From NCBI GenBank assembly GCA_015350385.1, contig WNKI01000004.1, positions 2,141,149 through 2,205,148 on the forward strand: 64,000 bases of DNA, written 5' to 3'. Every line of letters starts with the position of its first letter. Within the stretch, counting starts at the first letter, position 1. Below the pieces are notes generated by a model. It searched no databases, was not told where the DNA came from, and saw only the letters and a program-made list of their open reading frames with translations. This DNA comes from Aculops lycopersici (lineage: Eukaryota > Arthropoda > Arachnida > Trombidiformes > Eriophyidae). The translations under genes were made by a program, and so were the position numbers. Positions 10,164 through 20,993 of the stretch are shown in pieces.

Positions 10164-13100
10164 ACACTGTTGCTTTCCGACTAGAAACCCTCTTCGTCGT
10201 TCCCGCCGTCGTTAGTGTTGGCTTTGTCGTCGACCTTGCCACTCGAGGCAACATAGGTGGACAAATTGTTGGCGAGAACAACGGGGCAAGTTGAACGTTT
10301 TGAAGTGCAAATACAATGACATTTGCGCAACAAGAGAATGGTTCTCGTTGTCTTGGAATCATTAGAGATGGAGAGACAGACAGAGAGCCTTGGTAGCTGA
10401 TGGGTACTACAAGGAGAGCCGTTGTAGTGGTGCACAGTTATAAGTTATAACAAAAACAATAATAACAATCACTCTCTCCCTCTAACTCCAACTCCAACTC
10501 TAACTATGTCTCCCTCTCGTACGACAATCGCTCGGCCCAAGGCGCCTATTTGGCTGGCTAACTTGGCCTCAAGGACCGACGAGACGGGACTGTGCTGCTG
10601 TTGGTTTGGCTGAGTTTTCTAGTCTAAGGTGAGGTTACGCCTGGCAACTCATACCAAGACATAGTGAAGGACGGAAAGCTTGGCGGATGGAGCTAGGTGC
10701 GCGTTGCGTGTGTCTACACGTACTTTTGAGTCGCGCGTGAGAGAAAGCTAGGGAGTGAGCAGAAGAAAACGAGGAGCCCCAAGTTTGCAGAGGACTTGCA
10801 CAGGTAGAGACTGTTGTTTGATTCCGACACCAAGAATCAGGCTACAGCGACTTTTGCATTGAAAATATCCATAGGCTTTCTCAATAGAATCGGTGAGTAC
10901 GAGATAGAAACAGACCAAGCAGCAGTGATGCCGGAGCCTGGCGAGCTATTGTACGCTCAATCAACACTGAATGCTCGAGGTTGTCGCGGTGCCTGCCGCC
11001 AAGCTAGCTTGCCAGGGCGAGCATGCTATTGCTCGACTGGAGATTTGAGGAGAGAGAAAGCTTGAGGCCCGAACAAAACAAGGAGGCTACCGAGTGTCTC
11101 GTCGTTTGACGTTTGTGACATTGCAGACCCAAACAGCGAGTGGTGGGCTGGAGTTTACGCAGCTGCTTAATTGGCCAGGTGAGTCACAATTGCGCATCAA
11201 GTGAAGGGTTGATGCGTTTGTCCTGGAGCCGCCGCTTGCAGGTAGCGCCAACGGCGTTGTTCACTTGAATGTATTAATATGGCCACGTTGAGAGATTTTC
11301 CATGTGGCCCAAGCAACATGCGAAATTTCCATCTATGTGAGTCGTCGTTTATTCTAAGCTGAGGAAGCTGAAGCAAAACGAACCATTCAACTTGTGTGCT
11401 TCACTTTAGCCAGCCAGATAGCGAGCGCCAGTTGACGTCTCGCTTGACGCCAACACAGCGGCGCGCCCGTTTGGTCGCATAGGAGCCGAGCGGCGCTAAG
11501 ACAGGGACCTAGGGGCGCAAAGTCTCGCGCTTGTCTCCATTTTAGGCGCCATCGTGTGTGGGGATGACGACGATGACTGACTGACTAGCGAGATTTATCG
11601 GCATTCGCAGTGTTGGGCGACAATTTGAGGCTCGAGAGGACAGAGGATAAAACGCGAGCGTCGTCCTAACGAGCAATAGACGACGATGGAGAAGACTGTT
11701 GCATCACGATGTCGCGCCATTTGGCTCGAGTCCAGTGCAAGCGAGCGAGCCTCAGGAAGTTACGCAATGCGCTATTATTATTGTCACAGGCGAGGAGCCT
11801 GGATGGCAAATTTTTTCCTTCTATCTTTTATCGGCTGGCTTCTCCTGTCCCGGAGGCGGACAAGATTAATGTGCGTTTGCCTCTCCTCAATCCAGAGTCG
11901 CACTGTCGGTTAGTTGAAACTAAAGTGAGCGATGGATGGATTACCGAGTGGCAAGCGCAAGTTTCTCTTCTGGTAACCATTCGATTCGTGGGTTTATATC
12001 TACTGCTACTGCCACTACTATGCTTGTGGGCGCCACCAGCCGGAGGAGTGAACCGGCCTGCGGCTTTGGCTAATTTGGCGCCCATGTGGCAACCAGACCA
12101 GCGAGTCCTCTTTCGCAATTTTGCTGCTCACTTTGCGAGAGTTCAATTGCATCATGTGGCCCAAAGCTGCGGAGGAAGAGGGATGAAAAGTTTGCTTGTA
12201 ATGAAATTGATTGGTTGCCGCCGTCGTCGTCGTCGCTACTAATACAGTGTAGTACCACCGCAACCGATAAGATGGTCGCGGCTTCTACTATCAGAAACAA
12301 GGAGAAACGAGCACAACGGTTGCAAGTGTCGTGGAAAAAAGAGCAACAGACGATGTGATGGCGAGAGAAATACGATCGTTTTGTATTGTTGGGATTTCTA
12401 GTTGCTCGTCGGGCAACTTGGCCGCCGCGTCGTGTGGCCATCGCCTCGTTACTTTACATCAACTACCATCTACCATCAAGTATACTGTATACTGTATACA
12501 CCCATCCATCCGACCATCTATCCGTCTTGCGGCTGCATGCATGCAGTACTTGGCGAGAGCCTGACCGGCTCAAAGCGCCAGATGGGCGACGACCAAGGCA
12601 ACGGCTCGTCTGGTTCCCATTAAACTTTGGCGCTCCCTTTTCAGTGGCAGCAGCAGCAGCAGCAGCGAGCAAGAAGAGTCTGGTTTAACTTATAGTGAGA
12701 ACGCTGGTTGAAGTGAAAGTAAAAGTAAAAGTCTGATAGATAACACAACAAGTGCGTCGCCGGCGCACTTGTCTCAAAGTTCGAAGTTCGAATGCGCGCA
12801 CTAGTTCAGCGAGCAACCGAGGAGCGGCGCGCCAGTCGGATTCATGTGCAGCCTCAAGATGAGCAGTCAGAGGGGAGATTAGCACAACATCAATCTGATT
12901 GTCCATTGTTCTAAATCTAACGAGCAGTCAGTCAGCTCGGCTTTCCGTTGTCGTGGTCGTCGTCAACGTTTCGTCGAGCTTGATGCGCTGGCTTCGCGGC
13001 AAAGAAGAGGAGCAAATGGACAGGATGAGATCGGTGTTGCTCCAGTTTGTTTATCTTGCGCTTCGCTCGAGTTGTAACTTAGGCGTAGAAGAACTTGAGA

Positions 13101-13805
13101 CGCATCGTTGCTCGCTGACTTTCGTCGTCGTGGTCGTGGTCGTCGATCCTCCGACATATCAACTCGTAACTTCCCATATCCCGGCGAGAGATGGCACCGA
13201 AACAAGAGCATCCCGCCCGAGAGGCGAGATTCTCCTCCCGTTTGTTAGCCACGCCAGATGCGGAGCTCCTTGCGCAACTGGTGACTCATAACACTTGCAT
13301 TTGTCGGCCACCGCAAGCCTCTCGGCTGCGACTTATGGGCGCGCGATGAGTTTCTTTGGGGGCACTGGATTCTTGGCGCCGGCAAAATGATCAGCCAACC
13401 AGCAAAGCGACCGAAGCACCGACCGACTGGCCACATGGACAAGTTGCGCGGCCACATGTGCCGACTTGCTGTTGTGATTTCGGTAGCCAAGAAAGAGGGA
13501 GCCGATTGTGAGCGAGGAGGCAAGAAGTTCGACTTCGATAATGAGCAGCTGGCCTTGCAGGCTGATGCTGCTCTTTTGCCCGGCGCCGAATCGAATGGCA
13601 CCGAAGTGAGCAGCAGCAGCAGCAACAACAATTAACAGTCTGCTGGCTATGGGACTTTTATCAACATGCTTCTCCAACGACGACCTCGACCACGACGCCA
13701 ACAACCAAGAGCTCGGCAACACGGACAAGACGACGCGCATCCGGCTGACTGCTCACGCCGAATTATCTCCTTGGCCGCGCCTAGTGCTTCCCTTTAACTC
13801 AACAT

Positions 13806-13824
13806 TCAGTCAGTCAGTCAGTCA
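13806..13824 (+). repeat. (TCAG)n tandem array
   Basis: Nearly five perfect TCAG units, second of three such arrays in the window. Confidence 0.9.
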
Positions 13825-14984
13825 CTCGGCTATCGAGTTGCCAACCGAATGAAGCTAGTCGCCGTAATGTCCGATTTAAATGACGAAAGCTTTCAAGAGA
13901 GCAACAAATGAACTGAATTTGTTGCCGGCGCGTCAAGTGGACGAGCGAGAGAAGGATCTTGGGGCTAGTGGATGCGGCCGCTGGAGAGTTGGTAAGACGA
14001 ATGAATGAATGGACGGATGGATGGAGAGATGAATGAGCGGCCGAAGTGAGGGAGACGAGAATGTCGCAAGTGGCGAGGATAATATATAATATAACACGGC
14101 ATAGGGTGATATATAGACTCGACGCGTAACTTGGCGCATAGCGCAGAGGACGTCCAGGAGTGACTTTTGCCAACAGCGTAGTTGTTGGCACAACTAATGC
14201 ATTGGAGATGCCAACTTGGGCACGCAAATGAGCGGAGGAGTTTTAATTTTTGTTTGCTTGTAACTCAACTTTAGCCGCCGGCCTGGCAAAAAGTTGGCAG
14301 AGTTTCGTTGCGAGAGTAGAAGTCGACTCGAGGAGAAATCGAAAGTACAAAACTCAAAGAAGAGGAAGACAAGTTAAGAGGAGCGAAAAGAAGAGCGGAC
14401 AAGTGAAAACCAATTGTGAGATTGGCGATGCTCATAGTGGCCCAAGACGAGGAGCGTAAGAGAGCACGACTCGACGGCTTTAAATTTACTTTTTGCCATC
14501 AGTTCAAACAGAAAGAGAGAGAGAGAGGAGAGAATATTAGTTGGTGGGGCGCCAGTTTATTAGTTAGTCTGTAATCAACGTGGGCATTTAATAGTTTAGT
14601 GTCGCTAGTCCTCTTGTTGCGCGTCGCTTGCTCATCTGCATAGCAGCATTAGTTGTAGTTACAGTGATAGTAGCGGAGACCAAGTGAGCAGCCGACGACG
14701 AAGATGCCATTTTATAAATGATGGCATTCAAGTGAGGAAATCCAGCTGAGTTCAGTGTAGTAGAGGATTGCGATGGTGAGGAGAGTGAGAGACTAGGAGA
14801 CAGGAGGGGAGTTTTTGCATCATATATATATATATAGTTGTCGCCAATATGTGGAAAAATGCGAATATATAAGCTGAGAGTATAACGACACTTCTAATGT
14901 TGCCTGCGTTTGGTCGCTAGTTGCGCCACTATTTGGTACCTTATGGCTACGGTTCATATTGAGGAAGCCTCTGAGATCACGAGA

Positions 14985-15031
14985 CGAGTAGAGTCGAGTA
15001 GAGTAGAGTAGAGTCGAGTAGAGTCGAGTAG
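14985..15031. repeat. GAGTA/GAGTC pentanucleotide array
   Basis: About nine 5-bp units alternating GAGTA and GAGTC, ending next to a TCTCGAGC palindrome-like segment. Confidence 0.85.
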
Positions 15032-15656
15032 AAATTCTCGAGCATAGAGCAGCATTCTTGGCCGACAAAAGTTTTGAGCAAACGAAATCAAGTCTCATTT
15101 AAATCTCAACTTTTGCTTGAATAACAACAAAACTAAACTTCCATCCACAATCCATCCTAACCACCAACCATCACCATCTATGATCGCCATTGCCACTAGT
15201 GGCCAAGTAAAAGAGAAACAAAAGTAACACTAACAACAAAAGCCAAACGAAACACAACTATCTGGCTAAAATAACTCGCACACGAACCTCAAGAAGGCGG
15301 CGATTGGAGGGCGACGATGAAGACAATCATTTGGTTACCATGCAATGCAAAAATGAGAAAAAGTGAGGCAGAGTTGGAGAGTTCAGTTGAGATATATCCA
15401 CAATACTGCAACAAACTTCGGGTCTAGTCGCCTTCACGATCGCTTGCTCAACCACATCTATGACCAGTAGTAGTCTTTATCTTATTAGTTAACCCCCAAA
15501 CGTAGTCAAATTATTCAGGTTCAGGTAGAGGCGGGCACGGATTTCCTGCTACCCACAAACGTGCAACAAGTCAATATCAACAAGTGGAACACAGAGTTTT
15601 GATAACTAGATTTGAAGACTGTTAGATCACAGATACATGACTCTACTCATCACGCG

Positions 15657-15783
15657 ACTCCATATATCTTCACATTTCCATATGGGATACAAACTGCAAA
15701 TTGGGTTAGCTCTTATCTATGCGCTAACCTAACTACAGTTTTCCGCTTCTATGATCAGTATGGAATGTAAAGAAGTATGGAGT
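15657..15783. mobile_element. Short element with imperfect terminal inverted repeats, copy A
   Basis: The left end ACTCCATATATCTTCACATT is the imperfect reverse complement of the right end (AATGTAAAGAAGTATGGAGT), enclosing about 80 bp. A second copy with the same two ends lies at 15921-16055. Size and structure suggest a MITE-like non-autonomous element. Flanking target-site duplications are not clear and no transposase is present. Confidence 0.45.
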
Positions 15784-15920
15784 TGAGTTTTGGGCAAACT
15801 GCTAATTGCTGATACACAGACAGACTATATTAGTTACAATAACAAGATACTTCCGACGAGATGTGCATATACCAAGAATCTGCGTAAAGTATTAAAAGTG
15901 CAACCAAACGTCCATACCGG

Positions 15921-16055
15921 ATCCCATAAGTCTTTACATTTCCATATGGAAGTTGTGTCTTTTGATCCTCAAGCTTGAACACAAGCAGCTAATTGTTGAG
16001 ATCAAATTACGCAACAAACAAAATGATATTTATGGAATGTAAAGAAGTATGGAGT
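15921..16055. mobile_element. Short element with imperfect terminal inverted repeats, copy B
   Basis: Left end with CTTTACATTTCCATATGG and right end with TGGAATGTAAAGAAGTATGG are inverted relative to each other and match copy A, while the interiors differ strongly. It ends about 80 bp past the stop codon of the next gene, on its 3' side. Confidence 0.45.
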
Positions 16056-16137
16056 CTTGATGGACTTTATTTGATTGTTCTTCTACTAAGAATAACATAT
16101 TCATAACAAAAGAGGAAGAAAGAGGGCAATAGAAAAT

Positions 16138-16908
16138 TTAATAGAAAATTTTAATTATTAGGTAGAGCAGGTAAGCTAGAATCAACATTATAACTATCGC
16201 CACAATTATATAACAGATAATTCTAGACCTATGTTGTAGTTTTAAAACATTCAAGGCAGATAATGCTGTCTGTTTACCTGAGCTCAGGCCCAGTTTTGTG
16301 GATTTCAACATCTGGAATATGGACTCCAGGGTAACTCGGGTATAATCAATGTTACTTGCAATGGTTGCTATTAATCTCTCGTTCTCGCCCATCGACGTCC
16401 TCAGTCTAATTAATGCCTCGCGAACTCTCGTATCCGCCGGACCCAGCTGACTCGTTCCACTTGTCCTGCTAAATCTTAAATCTATATTCAATTTGCTGGC
16501 CAACTCAAGAATCTCATGGAGTTTTGGGGTTAGGTTGTCGCACCATTCGCTTGTAAAGAACATCAATTGCTGGGAGGCAATCTGATAATCAATTGGATTA
16601 TCCTGACTTTCGCTCAGCTTTTGATGTAACTCGTCCAATTGTCTTATCAATAAACGACTTAGATTGCACAACTCAATGAGCTCGTCGAAACACTTTAACG
16701 TTGAACTCTCTACATCCGAGTTTCTCGTATAACTTAGTGTTATCAATCTCAAATCTGCAACTCTAATTCCCTTTTCCATTGTGGCCATATTCTCTCTTAT
16801 TCTTTGGCAAACGGTTAGCAGTTCGTTTGAGTCAATGGCAATACTTGCAGCGGTCGCCAGAGATATCGTTGATCCCGTTGGACCTTTGGGTGAAGATTCC
16901 ATGTTCAT
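16138..16908 (-). CDS. Tail-anchored membrane protein, possibly SNARE-like
   Basis: 256 aa, single exon. I do not recognise the family. The body is predicted helical with heptad-like hydrophobics, and one strongly hydrophobic segment (about residues 233-254, IICYIIVAIVIMLILAYLLY) sits at the very C-terminus. This is a tail-anchored layout as in SNAREs. The stretch before the membrane (about 180-230) could be a SNARE-like helix, but I cannot point to a convincing zero-layer glutamine. The N-terminus has two candidate starts (MNM). Its start codon lies only 35 bp after the stop of the tetraspan gene on the same strand, so the two may share a transcript. Confidence 0.6.
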   Translation of the reverse strand: MNMESSPKGPTGSTISLATAASIAIDSNELLTVCQRIRENMATMEKGIRVADLRLITLSYTRNSDVESSTLKCFDELIELCNLSRLLIRQLDELHQKLSESQDNPIDYQIASQQLMFFTSEWCDNLTPKLHEILELASKLNIDLRFSRTSGTSQLGPADTRVREALIRLRTSMGENERLIATIASNIDYTRVTLESIFQMLKSTKLGLSSGKQTALSALNVLKLQHRSRIICYIIVAIVIMLILAYLLYLIIKIFY

Positions 16909-16943
16909 TTCTTTCAGTCAATGCTCTTCCAATGGAAAGAAAA

Positions 16944-17498
16944 TCAATCAACTGGATTGTTGTCCAAAACGATCACTTTACCTGAATCTATTTGGCTTAT
17001 CAGTGAGATAATCTTGAAACAAACCATGACCAGGGAGAGGACAACGGAGAATATATGGAACGCAACAGTTAGTTGGTGTAAATTGACTTCTTTCGATTTC
17101 AATTGCACATCCAAGCGCGAGCTTTCAGTTAATAAACTAGAGGTTTCCTGAGATGAGCTGTCTAGTTTGAGTGTTAGTCCTACGTATATTGCCAGAAAAT
17201 AGAGGTGATAGGAGGCTAATATAAAGTAAGAAAACAGGCCGCAATAGCTATCCCTCTGCGAGCCGCAAAAGCCAAATGTTGTGCTAATTAATGCTACGAT
17301 TGATATGATACCAATGTACTCGATCCAACCGTTTGCTTTGGATACATTTATAATAAATAGGATAAAGTAAATCACGGCAACAAATAAGATGCATGACAAT
17401 ATGCATTCGAGTATAACGGCAATCGTCTGTTTAGACAAGCAAACAAAATTACCGGAATTGGACATAGTACCTCCGGACTCATTCAACTCTAAATCCAT
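16944..17498 (-). CDS. Small four-span membrane protein, unknown
   Basis: 184 aa, single exon, with four hydrophobic segments (about residues 22-50, 58-77, 85-108 and 141-166). The second loop carries NxS/SS-rich polar sequence, and both ends are polar. The spacing recalls generic tetraspan families (MARVEL, tetraspanin), but there is no CCG motif or other signature, so I assign no function. An internal ATG at residue 12 is a possible alternative start. It is immediately upstream of the tail-anchored protein gene. Confidence 0.6.
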   Translation of the reverse strand: MDLELNESGGTMSNSGNFVCLSKQTIAVILECILSCILFVAVIYFILFIINVSKANGWIEYIGIISIVALISTTFGFCGSQRDSYCGLFSYFILASYHLYFLAIYVGLTLKLDSSSQETSSLLTESSRLDVQLKSKEVNLHQLTVAFHIFSVVLSLVMVCFKIISLISQIDSGKVIVLDNNPVD

Positions 17499-18101
17499 AT
17501 CTGAAACATGGGCCTAAGGTGTGAATGTGTCCCATGTGTAGGCTAAAGACAACATATATGATATAATTTTTAGCTTATGAATAGTCTGAAACTAGTTATG
17601 GAGTTGAACAACTCGAATATATTGCCAAATTTATCAGCATCATTCACATTTAAATTTGTCTTTTTGGTGGACCAAACGTGATGAGAAAATTTTTCACCTC
17701 GAGGCGAGCAGATTTATAACGAGTGTACCATACTAACGTCCGTCCGAATTTGCCACTCCTCACCAGGCAACAATAATTGTTTGGTTGGAAGGAGAAATAA
17801 CGCCTCTATAGACACAGAAGTGCCGGAAGTTATATCAACCCTTGTTGCCATTCAAATATCAAGACTTACTGTTAATGATTGTTAGATTGTATATGACAGA
17901 AATTGAGCATAATATCAGCCAAAAACTTCAATTGACTCTAAAGAATGACAGAAACGAGAAGCAGCCAGCTAGAGAGAATGGATGCAGTCGGGGGCGTGAG
18001 TAAATTTATTGTTTTCCTCGAATCGCGTTGGTCACATCATGCTCTTCGATGCATCAATTAGAGTTGATCCCATAACTCTGATCAGTTTATGAGATTTTGC
18101 A
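17499..18101. other. Intergenic spacer
   Basis: Lies between the tetraspan gene start and the ETFA stop, both on the minus strand. It includes the ETFA polyadenylation signal (reverse complement AATAAA at 18005-18010). Nothing else recognised. Confidence 0.5.
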
Positions 18102-19172
18102 TCACTGCGGAATCTTCTCAGTGATCTCGGGGACCGCCTTGAATAGGTCAGCCTCTAAGCCTAGATCGGCTACCTGAAAGATTGGAGCCTCGGGATCCTT
18201 GTTGATTGCAACAATCGTCTTCGAGTCCTTCATTCCAGATAAATGCTGAATGGCACCCGAGATACCTACGGCGACATAGAGCTCTGGTGCAACCATTTTA
18301 CCTGTCTGCCCGACTTGCATATCATTGGGCACGTAACCGGCATCAACGGCAGCCCTCGAGGCGCCAACGGCCGCGTTTAGCTTGTCGGCCAACTTGTAAA
18401 TCAAGTCAAAGTTCTCCTTGCTCTTCAATCCACGACCACCTGACACCACCCTAGATGCACTGTTCAAGTCTGGTCTCTCACTTTTGCTTAATTCTTGCCC
18501 CAATAGTTGGGTTAGCTCAGCTGCTTTCTCTACCTCACTAGCTGGAACCTCGACCTCCTCGACCGGTGCCTTCTTGCCCTCGCTTTTGCCAACCATTTGG
18601 AAGGCAGTTGCTCGTGCGGTAAAAATCTTGACGGCATCCTTGGACTTGTAAGTTTGAATAGCTTGGCCTCCGTAGATTGGCCTGACAAAAGTGTCGGACG
18701 ATGTGATTCCGATGACTCCGGTTATGGGCTGAACATTGAGCTTGGCCGCAACTCGGGGCAACACGTTTGAACCGAATGAGTTTGCTCCGGCCGTGATGTG
18801 GGTGAAGGGTGATTTGTTGTGGAGACTAACAATTACAGGTGCCAGCCGCTCGGCTAGTAGTTGCTCAAAAAGCTTGTGATTAGCCACTAGAATCTTGTTG
18901 ACATGCTCAGTGTTCTCGATTTGGGGTACTAGCTTATCTGGTTGATTAGTGATCAATAGAACATCGATAGTTCCACCGCCAACCTTGTTAGCCGCTGCGA
19001 TGGCGTTGAATGTGATTGGTGTTATGGTTTCATTGTTGTGATCAGCAACCACCAATAGTCGGTTGCTAAATCTTATACCTGAGGTAGATAGATTCCTCTG
19101 AAATTGTGTGGAATGTTGCTTGACAAATCTTAGCTGTCTGGCCAGCTGAGAGATGGTTCGAGCTGTCATCAT
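18102..19172 (-). CDS. ETFA: Electron transfer flavoprotein subunit alpha
   Basis: 356 aa, single exon, close to the usual length of about 330 plus a targeting peptide. The N-terminus is rich in R/S/Q without acidic residues up to about residue 35, as in mitochondrial presequences. The ETF alpha/beta domain follows (LLVVADHNNETITPIT...), then the FAD-binding C-terminal domain with VVSGGRGLKSKENF, GASRAAVDAGYVPNDMQVGQTGK, PELYVAVGISGAIQHLSGM and the VAINKDPEAPIFQVADLG motif. All family-defining FAD contacts I can recognise are kept. With ETFB it passes electrons from mitochondrial acyl-CoA and glutaryl-CoA dehydrogenases to ETF-QO. ATG-ATG at the start leaves a one-residue ambiguity. Confidence 0.97.
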   Translation of the reverse strand: MMTARTISQLARQLRFVKQHSTQFQRNLSTSGIRFSNRLLVVADHNNETITPITFNAIAAANKVGGGTIDVLLITNQPDKLVPQIENTEHVNKILVANHKLFEQLLAERLAPVIVSLHNKSPFTHITAGANSFGSNVLPRVAAKLNVQPITGVIGITSSDTFVRPIYGGQAIQTYKSKDAVKIFTARATAFQMVGKSEGKKAPVEEVEVPASEVEKAAELTQLLGQELSKSERPDLNSASRVVSGGRGLKSKENFDLIYKLADKLNAAVGASRAAVDAGYVPNDMQVGQTGKMVAPELYVAVGISGAIQHLSGMKDSKTIVAINKDPEAPIFQVADLGLEADLFKAVPEITEKIPQ

Positions 19173-20993
19173 TTTGCAATATCGATGATTTTTTTTGCCT
19201 TACTCTAGTTTTGGTGATAATAATGTTAGTGATAAAAGTAATAATACTTGCTTTGCTCTTTTTGAAAATTATTGCGTCCTGTTGTATCTCGATGATAAGA
19301 ATCAAAATATGTAGTTAAGAGAGGAAAGAAATAGATGCCTCAATCATGATAAGAGGAGATCGTCGACAGAGAGATCGAGCGATATGATATTGGGTTGCAT
19401 GAGTAATCAAATCCATGTAAACAATCGGAAATTGCAAGAAAGCCTTCATAGAGCTTTTGTGTTGTGCTGATTATTTTGTATCAAACTGTACTCTTTATTG
19501 ATGTGCTATCTTCTGGTGCGCAGGATTTTCGCTACATACAGACGCTCGCTCACCCCTTCGCTTGTTTTTGCCCCCTTGGCGCGCTAGGAAAAGAGAGTAA
19601 ACACAGGCCCATTATGTGCCGCTTTACGGATTGCTCGCCTCATAACAAGCTTGCCACTCGCTTGCTGGTTATCTAATGAAACCTCACCATTCCCCCATTG
19701 AGCTCCCAACTTATTGGGGCTTGTAAACAGCGGCAACAAGTCTCGGCCGACTACAGCAACATGTTGTTTGGAGCAATTCCTGCCCCTGTCCCTGCTCCTG
19801 TAGTTCGTGCAGCTTTCAGAAGCGGGAGCCGCCAAGCGAGACCCTCACGTAATAACAACAGAAAAAGCAGAAGAGATGGCAACAGGCGGTTGCGTGGTGA
19901 GCAAAGAACATTAAGGGATTCGAGTGGCAGTCACTCGCTAAGGTCGTGTTTGGAAGGCTTTCACTTTTGTGCCCAGTGGTTGATCCATCCATTGAGAGGC
20001 TTGAGGTAGGCTGATGGCAGTGAAAATTGCCTTCGTAATTTCAGCCACGAGTTCTGTTTTGCTCGCCTCTCCCTCTCTATCCCAGGGACAAGGAAAAAAG
20101 AGTTTCTCCCCTTCTCGCTCGCTCCGTGATCAATGCAACAAATGGTGGTGGTTGTTGTTGTCGCTGCATTTGAAGTGAGTTGCCGGTTTACCAAGTCTCT
20201 TCGCTAGTCGGTCAACTCAGCAAACAGTTTGATGCAACGTCGAAAGTCATCCAAAAGAGAGCAACCTGTTGGAGTGTTCGCGACATAAACATTGACACGG
20301 ACGAAAACAACAACAACAACAACAACTTGTTGACATGACTTAGAAGAGTCAGAAAGTTGAAGTTTCGTAACACCTTGGCTCAACAAGCGGTCAATTTAAA
20401 TTTGCTTTGATGGACTATTGCAAGCAGTAGCAGTGATAGGGAGCAGTGTGCAAGCCAACATCCCAGCAAGAGTTTGAAACAGAACAGATAACCAGAAAGA
20501 GAGCTCGGCGACAACAAAGACTAAATTTGATTTTGATCAGTAAATTAAACTTCTACTCGTCTCACGTAGACATACATAAACATCTCTGTTATCGGTCGAT
20601 AACAACACCACAACTACCATTTATCGGATCCATTAACTGGAATCTCGCCACAAAAAAGTAATTTTTGCACACCAAACTAGAACCAGAGATATTTGTATCA
20701 GTTTAGTTGGTTTGATGTGAGTGCGAATGTGAATCTCAAATTGGCCACAAGTCTCTTACTGAGACTTGTATGTAAAAACGAGCGAAACTTTTGTCAAGTT
20801 ATCTAAATGAAACGATCTAACTAGACTAAGTACAAAGACCTGGATGGTAGACCATAGACCACAAGCAGTCAAAGTGTCAGTTTATAGCAACTATCGCTCA
20901 TTGACCAATCGCATGAGAGAGCGAGAGAGAGTCATAGATTATATCATAATTTTATAACATTCGTCATCAACTCAAGGCGTCATTAACATCAAC
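19173..20993. other. Shared upstream region of ETFA (-) and DHTKD1 (+)
   Basis: About 1.8 kb between head-to-head genes, without a plausible coding frame. A CAA run lies at 20307-20325 and AT-rich sequence precedes the DHTKD1 start. An ATATCGAT motif just upstream of ETFA (about 19178) resembles the core of the fly DRE element. Confidence 0.5.

Larger units (their letters stand above)
9152..15656. other. Long non-coding region (6.5 kb)
   Basis: No open frame here resembles a known protein; several 80-180 residue frames overlap one another on both strands and are biased by simple sequence. It holds a CT tract, a TCAG array, a GAGTA/GAGTC array and many short A/C-rich CAA runs. Possible regulatory DNA, unannotated non-coding transcripts or degenerate repeats; none can be assigned. 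Confidence 0.5.

Noticed and set aside
13245..14227. Cluster of 130-codon frames on the minus strand in the gene-poor island
   Set aside because: Frames overlap each other in several phases on both strands, with no signal peptide or domain; consistent with chance.
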